From Macrophomina tecta (Eukaryota > Ascomycota > Dothideomycetes > Botryosphaeriales > Botryosphaeriaceae): a stretch of DNA of 64,000 nucleotides. The position numbers and the translations under genes were made by a program. The stretch spans positions 1,116,001 through 1,180,000 of the forward strand of contig JAKSGN010000035.1 of NCBI GenBank assembly GCA_024180945.1, written 5' to 3'. The notes under the pieces were generated by a model, which worked only from the letters and a program-made list of their open reading frames with translations, ran no database searches and had not been told where the DNA came from. This document shows positions 35,439-46,088 of the stretch, piece by piece. Within the stretch, counting starts at the first letter, position 1. Each line of letters starts with the position of its first letter.

Positions 35439-36130
35439 GCGCGGCCTCGTGTCCGTCCCAGCTCAGCCTCGCGACACGGATTGGGTTTGTGCGCACAAAA
35501 GGTTACCTTTCTCATCTTCTTCGAGTTTTGCCGCCTGAATCTTCCGACCCACTCCCCTTCATCAACAAGGGTAAGGCATCATCACTTGAGGACTTATTTC
35601 ATCTGCGCCGAAAAGCAGCCATACACGGACCATCTTGCCCAAATCGAAACCGCATTCCATTATTCAGGGTAAGGCGTCAGAAGGTATTGCTACGTCCAAA
35701 CCGCAACCAAGGTAGCGCACGATGCTCTTTCACTGCCGCAATATCAGTCAATAGTGTCACGGCTCCACAGGGACCCAATTACTATGGCATACCATGCGCT
35801 TCTTGGATAATTTTGCCGTCAGCTCTCAAGCGCTGTACCGGCACACTCTACAACCTTTTTTCTTCGGCTGTCTTAGTAGCATCAGCTTCGGAGTTCCGGG
35901 GTGAGGTCTCCGACGTTTTTCACATTGGGTCCACGGTATCTCAAAACGGGTTTCGAGGTCTTTTTTCCAATTTTGCAACTTGCGTCTTCTTTCTTTTCTT
36001 TGCGACCAGCGGTAGGTATCATGCGGGCTAGCCGTCTACCTGGTAGGTAGCTCAATTCTGCCCGAGGATGTGCCTCTATTTGCTCCAAAGGGCAGACGAG
36101 AAGGTAAGATCACCTGAAGTAAGTAAGTAT

Positions 36131-36160
36131 GCGTCTAGAAGATGTTTCTTTTCTAGACGC
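36131..36160. repeat. Perfect 10-bp inverted repeat (hairpin)
   Basis: GCGTCTAGAA (36131-36140) and its exact reverse complement TTCTAGACGC (36151-36160) flank a 10-base spacer. It could be a hairpin or a palindromic protein-binding site. Confidence 0.75.
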
Positions 36161-37534
36161 GTCACTATCTTGCTGCCGACGATCTTGCTGTATGATATCT
36201 GCCCTCGCTTGAATTGGAAGAAAATGAAAAAGAAAGAAAAGAAAGAAGGTGGTATGTCTACAGGACTTTACGGGCTGAGGCTTGCATGGAATGATTGATT
36301 GAGAATGTCATTACGGGATGAGCGCCGCCGACGGCTTGAACGCGTGTAGTCTAGCAGCGTAGACAGCGAATTCAATCGATTTTCTTTCTGTCTTGCGCGG
36401 GAACGTGCTTTAGTTGAGCGTAGATAAGACATTTTTCCCGGTTCTGTGAGCCTTTTACATAGTTCAGTGGTTTCCTCTTATGTCATCTATCGTATGATGT
36501 GTAAGGTCACGCATCCCGGCATAGCTCTGGCATAATTATTTTCAGTGTAATCGGTCGACTCGGTCTCCAACTTGCTCATATACTTCACAGAGTCCTCATA
36601 GGGGACACTGGTCTTACAGTGAGAGTAACATGACTAGTCAGTCACACGGGAAAAAAAACAGTCACATAGCATATAATCTTTCCGTCCTCGTCTACCTTTA
36701 TCACGTTTCATAGTCTATTTTCGATAGTACCTCTGGAGCCATTATTTATAACGTAGTATTATATATTATTAAACATTATAGAGTTTGCGGGCTATTGTGA
36801 AGAGATGATGACGGCTAAATTACTTAAAGAGGAGGTCTGAGCTTGGTTAGCGGTTGCGGCAAGAGCCTTCGTAGCCAACTTTTCTTATCGGATTCATAAA
36901 GCGAAACCAAAATACTAACATTCACCTACACATGGGCCGAGGAGGAGACTACAATGCAAAAGGCACTTTCTCATGGACAAAACCGCGGCAAGCGCTTTGG
37001 TCGATCTGCATCCCACTAAGTTTCTCCGTCAGTTTCAAGGCCGTAGGCTCAGAAAGAATCAATATTTTGGACCGATACTCCTACCAGAGCCCCAGCAAAA
37101 GCCTCGCTACCAACCTTACGATTGATACGAGGAAGCGTACTAATTTAATGGAACTTCTGGCCTTCCGCGACTTAAAAATTGGCAATACTGGATCCCCGCA
37201 ACTGCCTCAAATACTCCTCGTGGTTAAAATCTCTCTGATCTTCCACCCCTTCCCAGTACGCAACGACTCGCAAATACCTAGTTAAGTACGGCTTCTTCTC
37301 CAACTCTGGCTACAGACACAAACACATCTAATTTCTCAAGCTCTCTAATCAAGCAAAGTATGGCGTTTAGTCTCATAAGCAGGGTCGGAGCTCGATGTGC
37401 TCTTGTGGTCGGGGCCCGGCCTTGCACCCGCTGCCATATCAACAAATTTAGGACAAGGCAATGATGCTTAACGGACAGACATATCATCCTTGCGATTTGG
37501 AATTTGCCAACCAGGGAATGTGTCGTGCTGTTCC

Positions 37535-38149
37535 ATGGATTTATTATATGAGGGTGCCTCTCTTCGGGGCTACATCACTAAGAATTTAAATGCTTCACCA
37601 CCAACCCCATCACTTCTAAATTTAACGTTGCCATGCTATGCTCGTAAGAAAAGAAGGGCCGCACCTCTGATTATCAACCAAGGTGCGTTCCTTTCTTACC
37701 CTGGCCACTTTTCTTTTCTATTGCCAAGCTACGCTTGCCCTTCCCAATGGCGAGGCTGTCTTCCCGTTTGTTTTGGCAAAACTATCGTTCCTCTTCCTCC
37801 GCGCCCGCGCGTTCCCGGAGGCCCAGCCGCACCAACTGCCCACCGACTTGCCGGTTACATCGACATGACCAATGTACCTCCATTCGCCAGCGCGCCTCGT
37901 AACGTAGTCGCCAACTCGGTTGGAGGCGATCAGTTCTGGTGGTCTTATTCCTGGAACTACGAGAGAGCTCTCACTATCCAAGTACACTCCGGTCCATCCA
38001 GTCTTACTGTTAGCTTCAACATCGAATCAAACCCCGCCAGATGGATCGCAGAGCGCATGCCTGGCTCGAGCGGGCGGAACTACTGTATTTATGCGTACGA
38101 ACACACAGCTAACCGTAACATACACTCGAGCGGTTATTCGAAATCTTAG
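37535..38149 (+). other. Possible small secreted-protein gene or relic
   Basis: A frame beginning ATG at 37535 stays open to 38149, and its second half reads like a folded protein (GGDQFWWSYSWNYERALT, SSLTVSFNIESNPARW). In another frame at 37683 a very good signal peptide, RSFLTLATFLFYCQATLALP, is preceded by GTG rather than ATG. An intron could join the two, or the locus may be a pseudogene that lost its start. No family is recognised and the exon structure is unresolved. Confidence 0.3.
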
Positions 38150-39914
38150 AGTTCAGGATGTAACTATGTTGAAATTTTGGTACGATCTTGAAGAATAGCT
38201 GTAAATAGTCTGTTGATCGCTACTACCTGGATCACGCATTCCCCTTTGCTTTTGGATTCACATCATGTCTCTGGACCTCGTAGTCCCTTTCCACTCCGCA
38301 CGAGCATCCTGTAGCATCTTGTGTTGTGCGGCCTTTCTAGAAGCACATGTGTTCCTCGGTATCCCGCTACATAGCCAGGGCAGATATCACGAACTCAGAG
38401 GGCCAGCGGCGTCAACTCTTCCCTACGCTGTTCAACAGTTACGAGTTCAGAGACTGTATCCTATGTACATCAGGACTAATTTTGGCTCAATTTGGTCACT
38501 GATGATATGGATTCTCGATTTTGAGGTGCAAACACATTTCTCAGCTGAACTTCAGAATATGTCATGTAGATCTGCGGTTTTGCTAAGTCAGTAATGTCTT
38601 CCACTGCACTGCGCAACGGATTCCGGGATTGGAATTCAAGCGATGGAACCCTGAGTGATGTGGGTGACATTGGCAGACACAGAAAATATGAAGTGAGAAG
38701 GGCACCAGAGAAGATACGAAAGTACTCCAAAAGGGACGGATGCGGCAGGCGTGGGGGCATGCGAGCGGCAAGGGCAGACAAGCAGCAGCAGTAAGGAACC
38801 ACCTAGTCAGCAAGACTTTCTATCGAAGCATACGGAGCGGCATTGTGCATCTTCATGCCGAAAAATGCCGTTGTACAGCCCGATACATCAAGCAAGTTCA
38901 CCAATGGGCTTAGGCTCCTCGCTCATGGGCATTGGCCGGTGGTGCCCGACAGCCATTTAATTTCAGTTTCCTGATCGAGTCTTCGTATCTGAAAAGCAGT
39001 AGGCAGAATTCCAGTGCCGTTCAGCCGAAACCAAGCAACAACCACTCAGGTCTGTGGGCTGTGAGCCAAGTAGAATTCACATGCTCGCAGCCCCTCTGTT
39101 CATAATCCGCAAGGCTCCCTTGTCCTGCAAAAGTTTACCCTCACCCCACTTTCTTCAAGGAATCGCCACGCCGTAGCTTTCCAGTCCCGTTGCACGGCTC
39201 AGATCCTCCGAAATGACCGAAAAACAACGGCTCGTCGACCGTTTTGGCGAACCTAATTTCCTTCTGGAGATGATGCACAGTACGGAGGAAGTGTTCAATG
39301 ATATTGCAACGTGTATGTCTGTCTTGGGCACTCTGTTCGTGCTCTCCGGCGTGTACCTGTCATGCTGGTACGTGAGTTGAGGCAAACCCCCTCTGCTTAG
39401 GTTATCAATGACCAGAAAGCAGTCCTGAAACGTAGCTTCGATGGCGGCTCTCTCTACTTTCCTGATTTTCACTGCCGAGACAATGGTTCGGTTGATCCGG
39501 GCTGTAGCCTGCATTCCGCCGGGAGAGCATACTAATGGGTCGTGTTGGCTGCCGAAGGAGTTGCTGGCCTTAGTGATCGTGTTCTCACTTGTGGTGGAGG
39601 ACTCGCTCTTCTTGGATGCTCTGTTGTTGGATTGCACATTGGAGATGCCGTGTAATACGAAGTTTGCGTTGAGGGCGTCTATCATGGCAATGAATTCCGC
39701 GCATGCGATTGCTGTACCGCGCTACTACGGAGGGTTATGGAGGGAACCTTTCTTTCGCAATGAGCGTTAAAATCTCTGATATGGAAATTGCGGACAGGCT
39801 TATCGTTTACACCTTTTCAGCGCAAAGGACTTGAGATAGCAGCGTTTAATCATTCTCAAAAAACTCCTGTATCTACCTTTAACGTGTTTCTCCAGGCCAA
39901 AAATGGATCTACCT

Positions 39915-41483
39915 TCAGTTGTCTAGTGTGTTTCTCCTGCTGCGGTCCGCCCTCAGGTCTTTTCCACCGCCGATCACGACCTCAAGCGCCTGCGTTAAGG
40001 CATTCTCATCATATCTCAAGAACCCATCTCCCTTCCCGCCCCCACAGCCAACTCTTCGTCCGTACAACCTTACTGTCTCTATACCCAGCGCGGATAGAGA
40101 CGCCCGATCAACTACCGGCGTATCAGGGCCGTCGAGGTGGATCACATGGGTGACGTATCGCCTGTATTCCCCTGGTGTGATCATGTCTGCTCCACCCCGC
40201 GCCTTGCTCTCCGCACCGGCCTTGGCTATCGCAGCCACGAACTCGACGGCCGAGAAAGGCTCAGACGAAGGTCCAGTCTCGCGATCAATAGTGCTGTTCA
40301 GAATCAAGATCTTGTGCCGGACAGCTGGGGTTTCGGAAATGGCAGCACCGACACCTCGCAGTATGAGAGAGGGGATAATGGAGGTATACAACGAGCCAAT
40401 GCTATATACAATGGCCTGGCAGTCTTCCTTGATAGATGACAACACCTTCGGGTTCGCCGGTGGACGGATCTCCTGGCCGTAGGGATTGATGTACCAGATG
40501 CGGTCGATCTGGGCGGGAAGGTCTTCTTCATCAGTCTTACTGAAGATGATGTTCTGTTTGCGCAGCATGGGCAGGGATCCGGGAAGATTAGCGTCTTCGA
40601 TGATGTCGTGATCTTCGGTCTCCTGCGTGTCTGGCGATGCAACGTCGGGTAGGGCAGTAGGCTCTGAGGGATGCGAGATGGCATTCTGGCCAGTAATGAC
40701 CGTACCATTGGCCAGGGCAGCGCTTATGTGGTGGGAGAAATTGGTGTTGATGGCTGGGAGGACAGAAGTGTTGGAGGGGACGCCGCAGATACTGCTGAGA
40801 AGGTAGATGGCGGATTCAAGACTGCCGGAAAAGAGACGCGCTCTACAAGCAATCAGTATATGAATGGCACAAGGGTCCCGATGAGCGCACCCAGTCAGGA
40901 AGAGGTTGCCAATACTGGCAGAAGAGAAGTTGAACGTAGAGGTTGGCCTAAGCCTTTTCACGATCTCAAGATTTAGCATATTCAAAAACGAGCGGATCAG
41001 CTCTTTCTTCTCAGACGAGATGCCATTCCACAGGCTATGGCGTGCCTCGACTATGTCAAGCCACTCATGACGCGCTTCGTAGGGGTCCAAGCAAAGGCGG
41101 TGATTGAAGAAAGCCTTGATGGCAGCCCTCTCTGGATCCCCATTTTCGGGGATGAGCCGGACCAAACGACCTGGGCGAAGCGTCAGATGTGGAGAATACG
41201 GCTCGCACGAAGGGGAGATATACTTCTCAAATCGCCGATTCCTAGTCTCCGTTAGCAATGACCATTTTCATAGCACTTGAAACTCACCTGGACCACCAAA
41301 TACGCGGATCAGCTCCGACGTGCTGCCACCATTGTCGCTGATCGGGATGACGTAGCTTAACGAGCACTCTCGCCGGCCAGCAACCTTCTTGAACACATCA
41401 ACCAGACTATTCGCGGCGCTTCCACCCGAAAATACGACAACGCCTTTCGATTTGACGGGGTCGCCGAGCACTGGAAGTGCCAT
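39915..41483 (-). CDS. CofD/YvcK-like (UPF0052) protein
   Basis: Homologue of the bacterial YvcK / CofD-like superfamily; YvcK binds UDP-sugars and supports gluconeogenic growth and cell shape, while the role in fungi is not established. Four exons, 41483-41288, 41241-41224, 41170-40891 and 40842-39915, give 473 residues. The second exon is only 18 nt, yet it restores the motif FGGPGIGDLRSRLVRLIP. The N-terminal nucleotide-binding loop is VVVFSGGSAANSLV, followed by YVIPISDNGGSTSELIRVFGGPG. Later blocks are SASIGNLFLTGARLFSGSL, RIWYINPYGQEIRPPANP and the DCQAIVYSIGSLYTSIIPSLI segment typical of this family. The third intron is only 48 nt and free of stops. CofD proper makes coenzyme F420, which fungi are not known to need, so the YvcK side is more likely. 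Confidence 0.88.
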
Positions 41484-42076
41484 GGATGCTTGTGGTGAGT
41501 TAGTAGATGAAGCGAGGGAGGCTTCGCTGCAAGGAGATAAGCGAAACCTTCACAGAACCCGGAACACGACAGGTTTATAAAGGAGAGCTTTGGCAAGCAG
41601 GGCACTTCGCATGACTGCAGCGTGGCCTCTCGAAGAGCGATCGAATAGAGCAGGTTGTGGCGCAGTAGAGCGCTGGCTGGGACTGGGTCCGAAAGGGGAG
41701 TCACAAAGCGCGATACGGCTGCTTACGCTAAACAGCACTCATTGGTCTGGATCTCACGTCATTGCTCGTTGGCCTCCACCGTCTCGAGATATCACAAGAA
41801 CATCGGAGATGCAGGCCTGACGGTCTTGCGGGATGGAGCAAGTGTAAATTTTTGAGCATTGTACGCCGTTGGGGTCTGTGGCCCCGGCCGAAGCGTGCGT
41901 GGATTATACAGGTGCACAGCATCACTCCGCATGTGACAGCTCCCATTCGCTATTCCGCAAAACCAAGTCCTCATTGTGCCTGCCTGGGCTTTCTCCTTGC
42001 CCTCGCATCTTGGTCACCGGTGTTCCCGCAAGTTCCTCAATTCTTTTGAAAATCCCCCAACCCTGCCATCGCCGGC
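41484..42076. other. Intergenic: upstream of the CofD-like gene
   Basis: About 590 bases between two minus-strand genes; it should contain the CofD-like promoter. No coding or RNA gene is seen. Confidence 0.5.
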
Positions 42077-42435
42077 TTACGCGGTTGCAAAGCCCTCGCT
42101 CTTCTCCTGCTCTTGGCGGCGGGCGCGCTTCTCGAGCAAAGCATCTTTCCGGTCGGCGAGGAGCTTGTATTGGCGGGCCTCGACGCCCTGCAGCCAGTAG
42201 CCGAAGCTGCCTCCGATGGTTGCGTACAGCGGGTAGGCCCAGAGCGAGCCCTTGTTGAAGAATGGGCGCATCTCCATGCCCAGCTGCCATAGCCGGACAG
42301 CGACGCCTGTGAGAAAGACAACGCGTTAGCCAATGCGGGACATGCGGAACGGAGCGGGCGTAGGCCGAGGCGTGGTGGAGGATGTTCTCGGGAGGGCGTA
42401 CCGAAGCCGCTCCAGAAGAGGACCTTGGAGACCAT
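42077..42435 (-). CDS. Small mitochondrial membrane protein, probable complex I accessory subunit
   Basis: Two exons, 42435-42402 and 42306-42077 (donor GTACGC, acceptor CAG), give 87 residues: a hydrophobic N-terminal helix (SKVLFWSGFGVAVRLWQL), then MRPFFNKGSLWAYPLYATIG, a second moderately hydrophobic segment, and a charged C-terminal helix (LEKRARRQEQEK). Short proteins with this pattern are annotated in filamentous fungi as accessory NADH:ubiquinone oxidoreductase subunits; that assignment is from memory and I cannot name the subunit with certainty. The gene is divergent from the Shg1-domain gene, with 277 bases between starts. Confidence 0.75.
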
Positions 42436-42712
42436 TGTGTGGGGCGGGGGGCGAGCGGCGAGTGTGTGAAGAGACGGACAGCAGCGGTGGGGCGGCTAGT
42501 GCTGCTGGCGAGGAATTGGACGTGGGCGGGTGGTGGTATGGGAGTATGGAAGCGGTGATATCGGCCCTCGCGTTCCTCGTTGCCGGTCGGGCTGGTCGAC
42601 GCCGCAGGCTTGGCGTGCGTGAGCTGGTCCACCGCATCGCTGCAGCTCCCCTGCCGTGATAGTGCATCCGTTTCTTTTGCGTCTCCTCGCCGCAGCCTCG
42701 CAACACCACGTC

Positions 42713-44672
42713 ATGGCTCAGGTCGACCAGCGCAAGCGCTCGCTCGAGCAGGAGCAAGCCGCGCTCGCTGACCCTGCACTGGCTCGCAAAAAACTCAAGA
42801 CCTCCGATCTGCCGCTCACCCAGAACAAACGCGCCGCCATTGAGGCTATCCTGCACACCTTCAAGAAGAAGGGCGAGTTCGATAGCTTGCGCAAGGATGC
42901 CTTTCAAAAATTCGACCAGAGCGTGCGTCCTACCGCGCATCATACGACGCATTCCTCACTGACCAGCGCTGCACTAACAGGAGGCGAAGCACACTCTCAT
43001 CGCGTCGCTCGAGGAGCTCGGCGAGAGCGAGACTACTCGTAATCCGACCCTCCTGTCCAAAGACCGTCGCATAGCCGCGCCGCTACTCGAAGGTGCTGCT
43101 GAGCGCAGCGAGATCTACCGCGCCGCCGAATCTCACGTCCGCGAAATTCTCCAGTCCGTCCTCGACGAGCAGACCGGCGCCGAAGCCCGCATGCGCGATA
43201 TTCGTCGCGGTGACATTGGTGAAGAGGCCGCCAGGGAGGAGCTCATTCGGGGCAGCAAGACCGAGGAAGAATATCTGAGAGAGGCGGAGGAGCGCCGTGC
43301 ATTGCGACAGAAAGAGCGTGAGGCCCGCTGGGCGTTGGAGGAACAGAGAGAGCGCGAGGAGCGTAAGAAGGCCGAAGAGGATCGCCGCCGCAAGCGCGAA
43401 GAAGAAGAACGGAGAGAGAAAGAGCGTCAGGAGCGGGAAGAAGCACGCCGCAAACTGCGCGAGGAGCGGGAGGCCGAGCGCCAGCGCGAGTACGAGCGTG
43501 AGCGTGAGGAACGTCGGGAAAGAGAGAGACTATGGGAGCGTGAAAGAGAGGAGCGCCGAGAGAAGAGACGCCGTGAGGAGGAAGAGTATGATCGAGAGCG
43601 TTCGAGACGTTACGATCGCGACCGGGACCGACGACGCAGGTCGACAAGCAGAGACACAAGCAGAGGCAGGTTCCGAGCCAAGAGCCGCGATAGGACTATA
43701 GACAAGAGTCGGGATAGAAGCAGGGGACGAAAGCGCACTCCTACTCCTGAGCCACCTTTAGCAAGTCCGGAACAGAGCAAGCCTGCGGTGCAGCCCGCTG
43801 AAAAGACCGCTGAGGAGGTAAAGATCTCGGATGAAGAAGCCCTCAACATGCTCATCGAAGAGAGCAAAGCTCTGGAGAAGTCGCGCCAGCGTCCCGAGCT
43901 GGAGCGATCCAGCTCTCTCGAACCACCCAGCCGCAGGTCACTGGTCCCCAAGTCCATCCTCCCGCGCGACCCAGCTGCCCAGCGTCTAGCCCGACTGGAC
44001 CCCAGAGACAAGGGCTCCGCCTCGCCATCCACGCCCAAAACCGAGGAGCACGGCTCCAAGAAAGAAGACACCCCCAGTGCCAGGAAGGAAGACTCGGTCA
44101 AAGACGACACCCGCTCCACCCGCGCCCCCTCCGTCGCCGCTTCCGTCCGTTCCTCCCGCGCCGACCGCGAATCCCGCCGCGGCGCCCGCTCTCGCTCTAG
44201 AGATAAAGAGTCGCACCGCGGTGCGCGCTCGCGTTCCCGCAGCCGCACCACCGCCCGCCGCTCCCGCTACCACTCCCGCTCCCCCAGCGTCGCCCGCTCG
44301 TCCCGCTTTGACGACGACCGCCGCCGCTCTGGCCGCTACTACGACGGCCGCGATCGCGACCGTGACCGCGGCGACCGCTATGACAGGCGCAGCAGCTACC
44401 GCGCCCACTCTCGCAGTCCCTCCCGCAGCAGGTACCGCGCTGGTAGTCGCAGTCCGGCGCCGCGCAGAGGGTTCCGCGGCGGCAGGTCGAGGAGCAGGAG
44501 TCCACCCGAGACGGATCGCTATGTGCCGGGCAGTGGAAGCTCGAGGAGGGATAGGGAGAGGACGGATAGGGACAGGGACAGGGACAGGGACGGAGGGCGT
44601 GAGAGGGATCGTGACCGCGACCGCGACCGTGATCGAGACTTTAGGGACAGAGACCGTGACCGGGATCGCGAT

Positions 44673-44719
<47 letters not shown>

Positions 44720-44912
44720 AAGGGAAAGGGAAAGGGAAAGGGACCGGGACCGGGACCGTGACTACAGAAACCGTGGTGACATTGATCGGTATATCCCGGG
44801 CGGTGCTAGGTCGAGTGGAGCTGCGAGGGAGGATAGGAATAGGAGCAGGGAGAGGGAGAGGGATCGGAGGAGAGAGCGTAGTAGGAGTCGGAGCAGGGGC
44901 TCTAGACGTTGA
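42713..44912 (+). CDS. Shg1-domain (COMPASS/BOD1-like) protein with long RD/RS tail
   Basis: The N-terminal 100 or so residues match the BOD1/SHG1 domain found in the Shg1 subunit of the Set1/COMPASS H3K4 methyltransferase complex. Two exons, 42713-42922 and 42981-44912 (donor GTGCGT, acceptor CAG), give 713 residues. The domain reads [41 protein letters not shown]. It is followed by a long charged coiled region (residues about 160-310, RE/EER repeats), then RS dipeptides and a C-terminal RD repeat tract encoded by GGGACA and GGGAAA hexamers. Yeast Shg1 is much shorter and lacks this tail. The RS/RD tail suggests association with splicing or transcription complexes; that is inference. Placement in the Shg1 family rests on the first exon and start of the second. 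Confidence 0.85.
44673..44741 (+). repeat. GGGACA/GGGAAA hexanucleotide tandem repeat inside a gene
   Basis: About seven to eight near-perfect GGGACA units followed by four GGGAAA units, within the Shg1-domain gene. They encode Arg-Asp and then Arg-Glu dipeptides. A shorter GGGACA run lies just upstream at about 44566-44590. Being six-base units, changes in copy number keep the frame. Confidence 0.85.
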
Positions 44913-46088
44913 GGTTGACGCAGGAGCGGTGGTTAGCTCGGTTCGTTGCGCTGTTATGGAGGTGAAACGGTTTTGTAAGATATCCCATTTCGAGGCGACT
45001 TTAGGGGCTCTGGCTGCTTATTTGGCATTCCTGTTTTCTTCAGAGTTCTAATTCAGCTTGGAGCGAAGCCTATCGTTTAGATATGCCCCCCACCCCCACC
45101 CCCACCCGTCTAGCTTGAAAGTCCGCTGTCGAAGTGGATTGCACACACTGCACCAGTGAGAAGTCATGGAACTGTAACTTCCTGGATAACCTGTTTTTAT
45201 GCTTTAGTTTTAGTTTCGGTGCTATGGACGTATCTCCACTTTGGACCGTGATTACCTTTGAATTGTGCGGAAGGTCTCCCAACCGGTCTGGAGGACATAC
45301 CGCTCTAGGAATTCCACTCCTACGTAGATAGATGGCACGTAATGTCTGTGCTGTAGATACCGACGTTGAGGCTTTTTTCCTAGACGCGTTTCGATGGTGT
45401 AGCAGTTGGACTCCAAAAGAATCATATTTGAAATCACTTATGTTTTCTTCATTTCAAACTTTACTGGCAATATATGGGCTCCTAGTTGACGTTGAAATGG
45501 TAAATTTTAAATTTTTTTTTTCAGCTTCCAGAGCGCATCTGGTATCATTTCGTGTCTTCATAACTTCGTAAATCTATAACTTGAAGTTTTGTTCGCTATA
45601 TACATCAAGTTAAGGGGTATCTTGACGGTAAAGAGTACAGTGCCTCAGGCAGAAGTATTTCAAAAGCGTATGCCCGAATACATGTGTTTCGAACCGCAAG
45701 ACAACATAGTGATTGTAAACGGTGCAAAAGGCGAAGGAAAGCGGCCGTGGATAGGAACATAAGAAAGTGAAACCTGAATGAAAATGCTTGAAGCTCCAAA
45801 GACCCATGACTAGCAGTATTGCCTTCAGAGCTGATCGCAAACTGGAAAACAGCCCCGAAATTCCCCGCCCGGGTTGTGAGGAGAAACTTGATAGTGCAGA
45901 CATGCTGGAAAATGCCGCCACATGCAAACTAGCCCACAAAGTTGATGTAGGCGATTCAGAAAGTATTGGAATAGCAATTTCCCGTGATTGGAACGCATGT
46001 GAATTGCCTCACTCGCCTTTAGACGTCCGTAACCAGATGGTAAATGACTGGCGGAGCAAACTCCTCAAAGATGATCAACACCATGGCG
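44913..46088. other. Intergenic, convergent gene ends
   Basis: About 1.2 kb between the 3' ends of the Shg1-domain gene (+) and the Ser/Pro-rich gene (-). An AT-rich part lies around 45.4-45.6 kb and a C-rich run at 45084-45107. The short frames have no recognisable family. Confidence 0.55.

Larger units (their letters stand above)
35439..39914. other. Gene-poor, partly AT-rich stretch
   Basis: About 4.5 kb between U1-70K and the CofD-like gene, the longest gap in the window. Parts of 36.4-37.3 kb are visibly AT-rich. A perfect hairpin lies at 36131-36160. A possible coding relic lies at 37535-38149. Around 39.2-39.8 kb short frames on both strands (for example an ATG-led 55-residue frame at 39212) have no recognisable family. 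The region looks like old, decayed sequence, but I found no transposase or reverse-transcriptase remnant. Confidence 0.5.

Noticed and set aside
39155..39770. Opposed short frames (176 residues minus, 109 residues plus; also an ATG frame at 39212)
   Set aside because: Neither strand has a recognisable motif, and splice signals in the plus version imply introns too short to be trusted.
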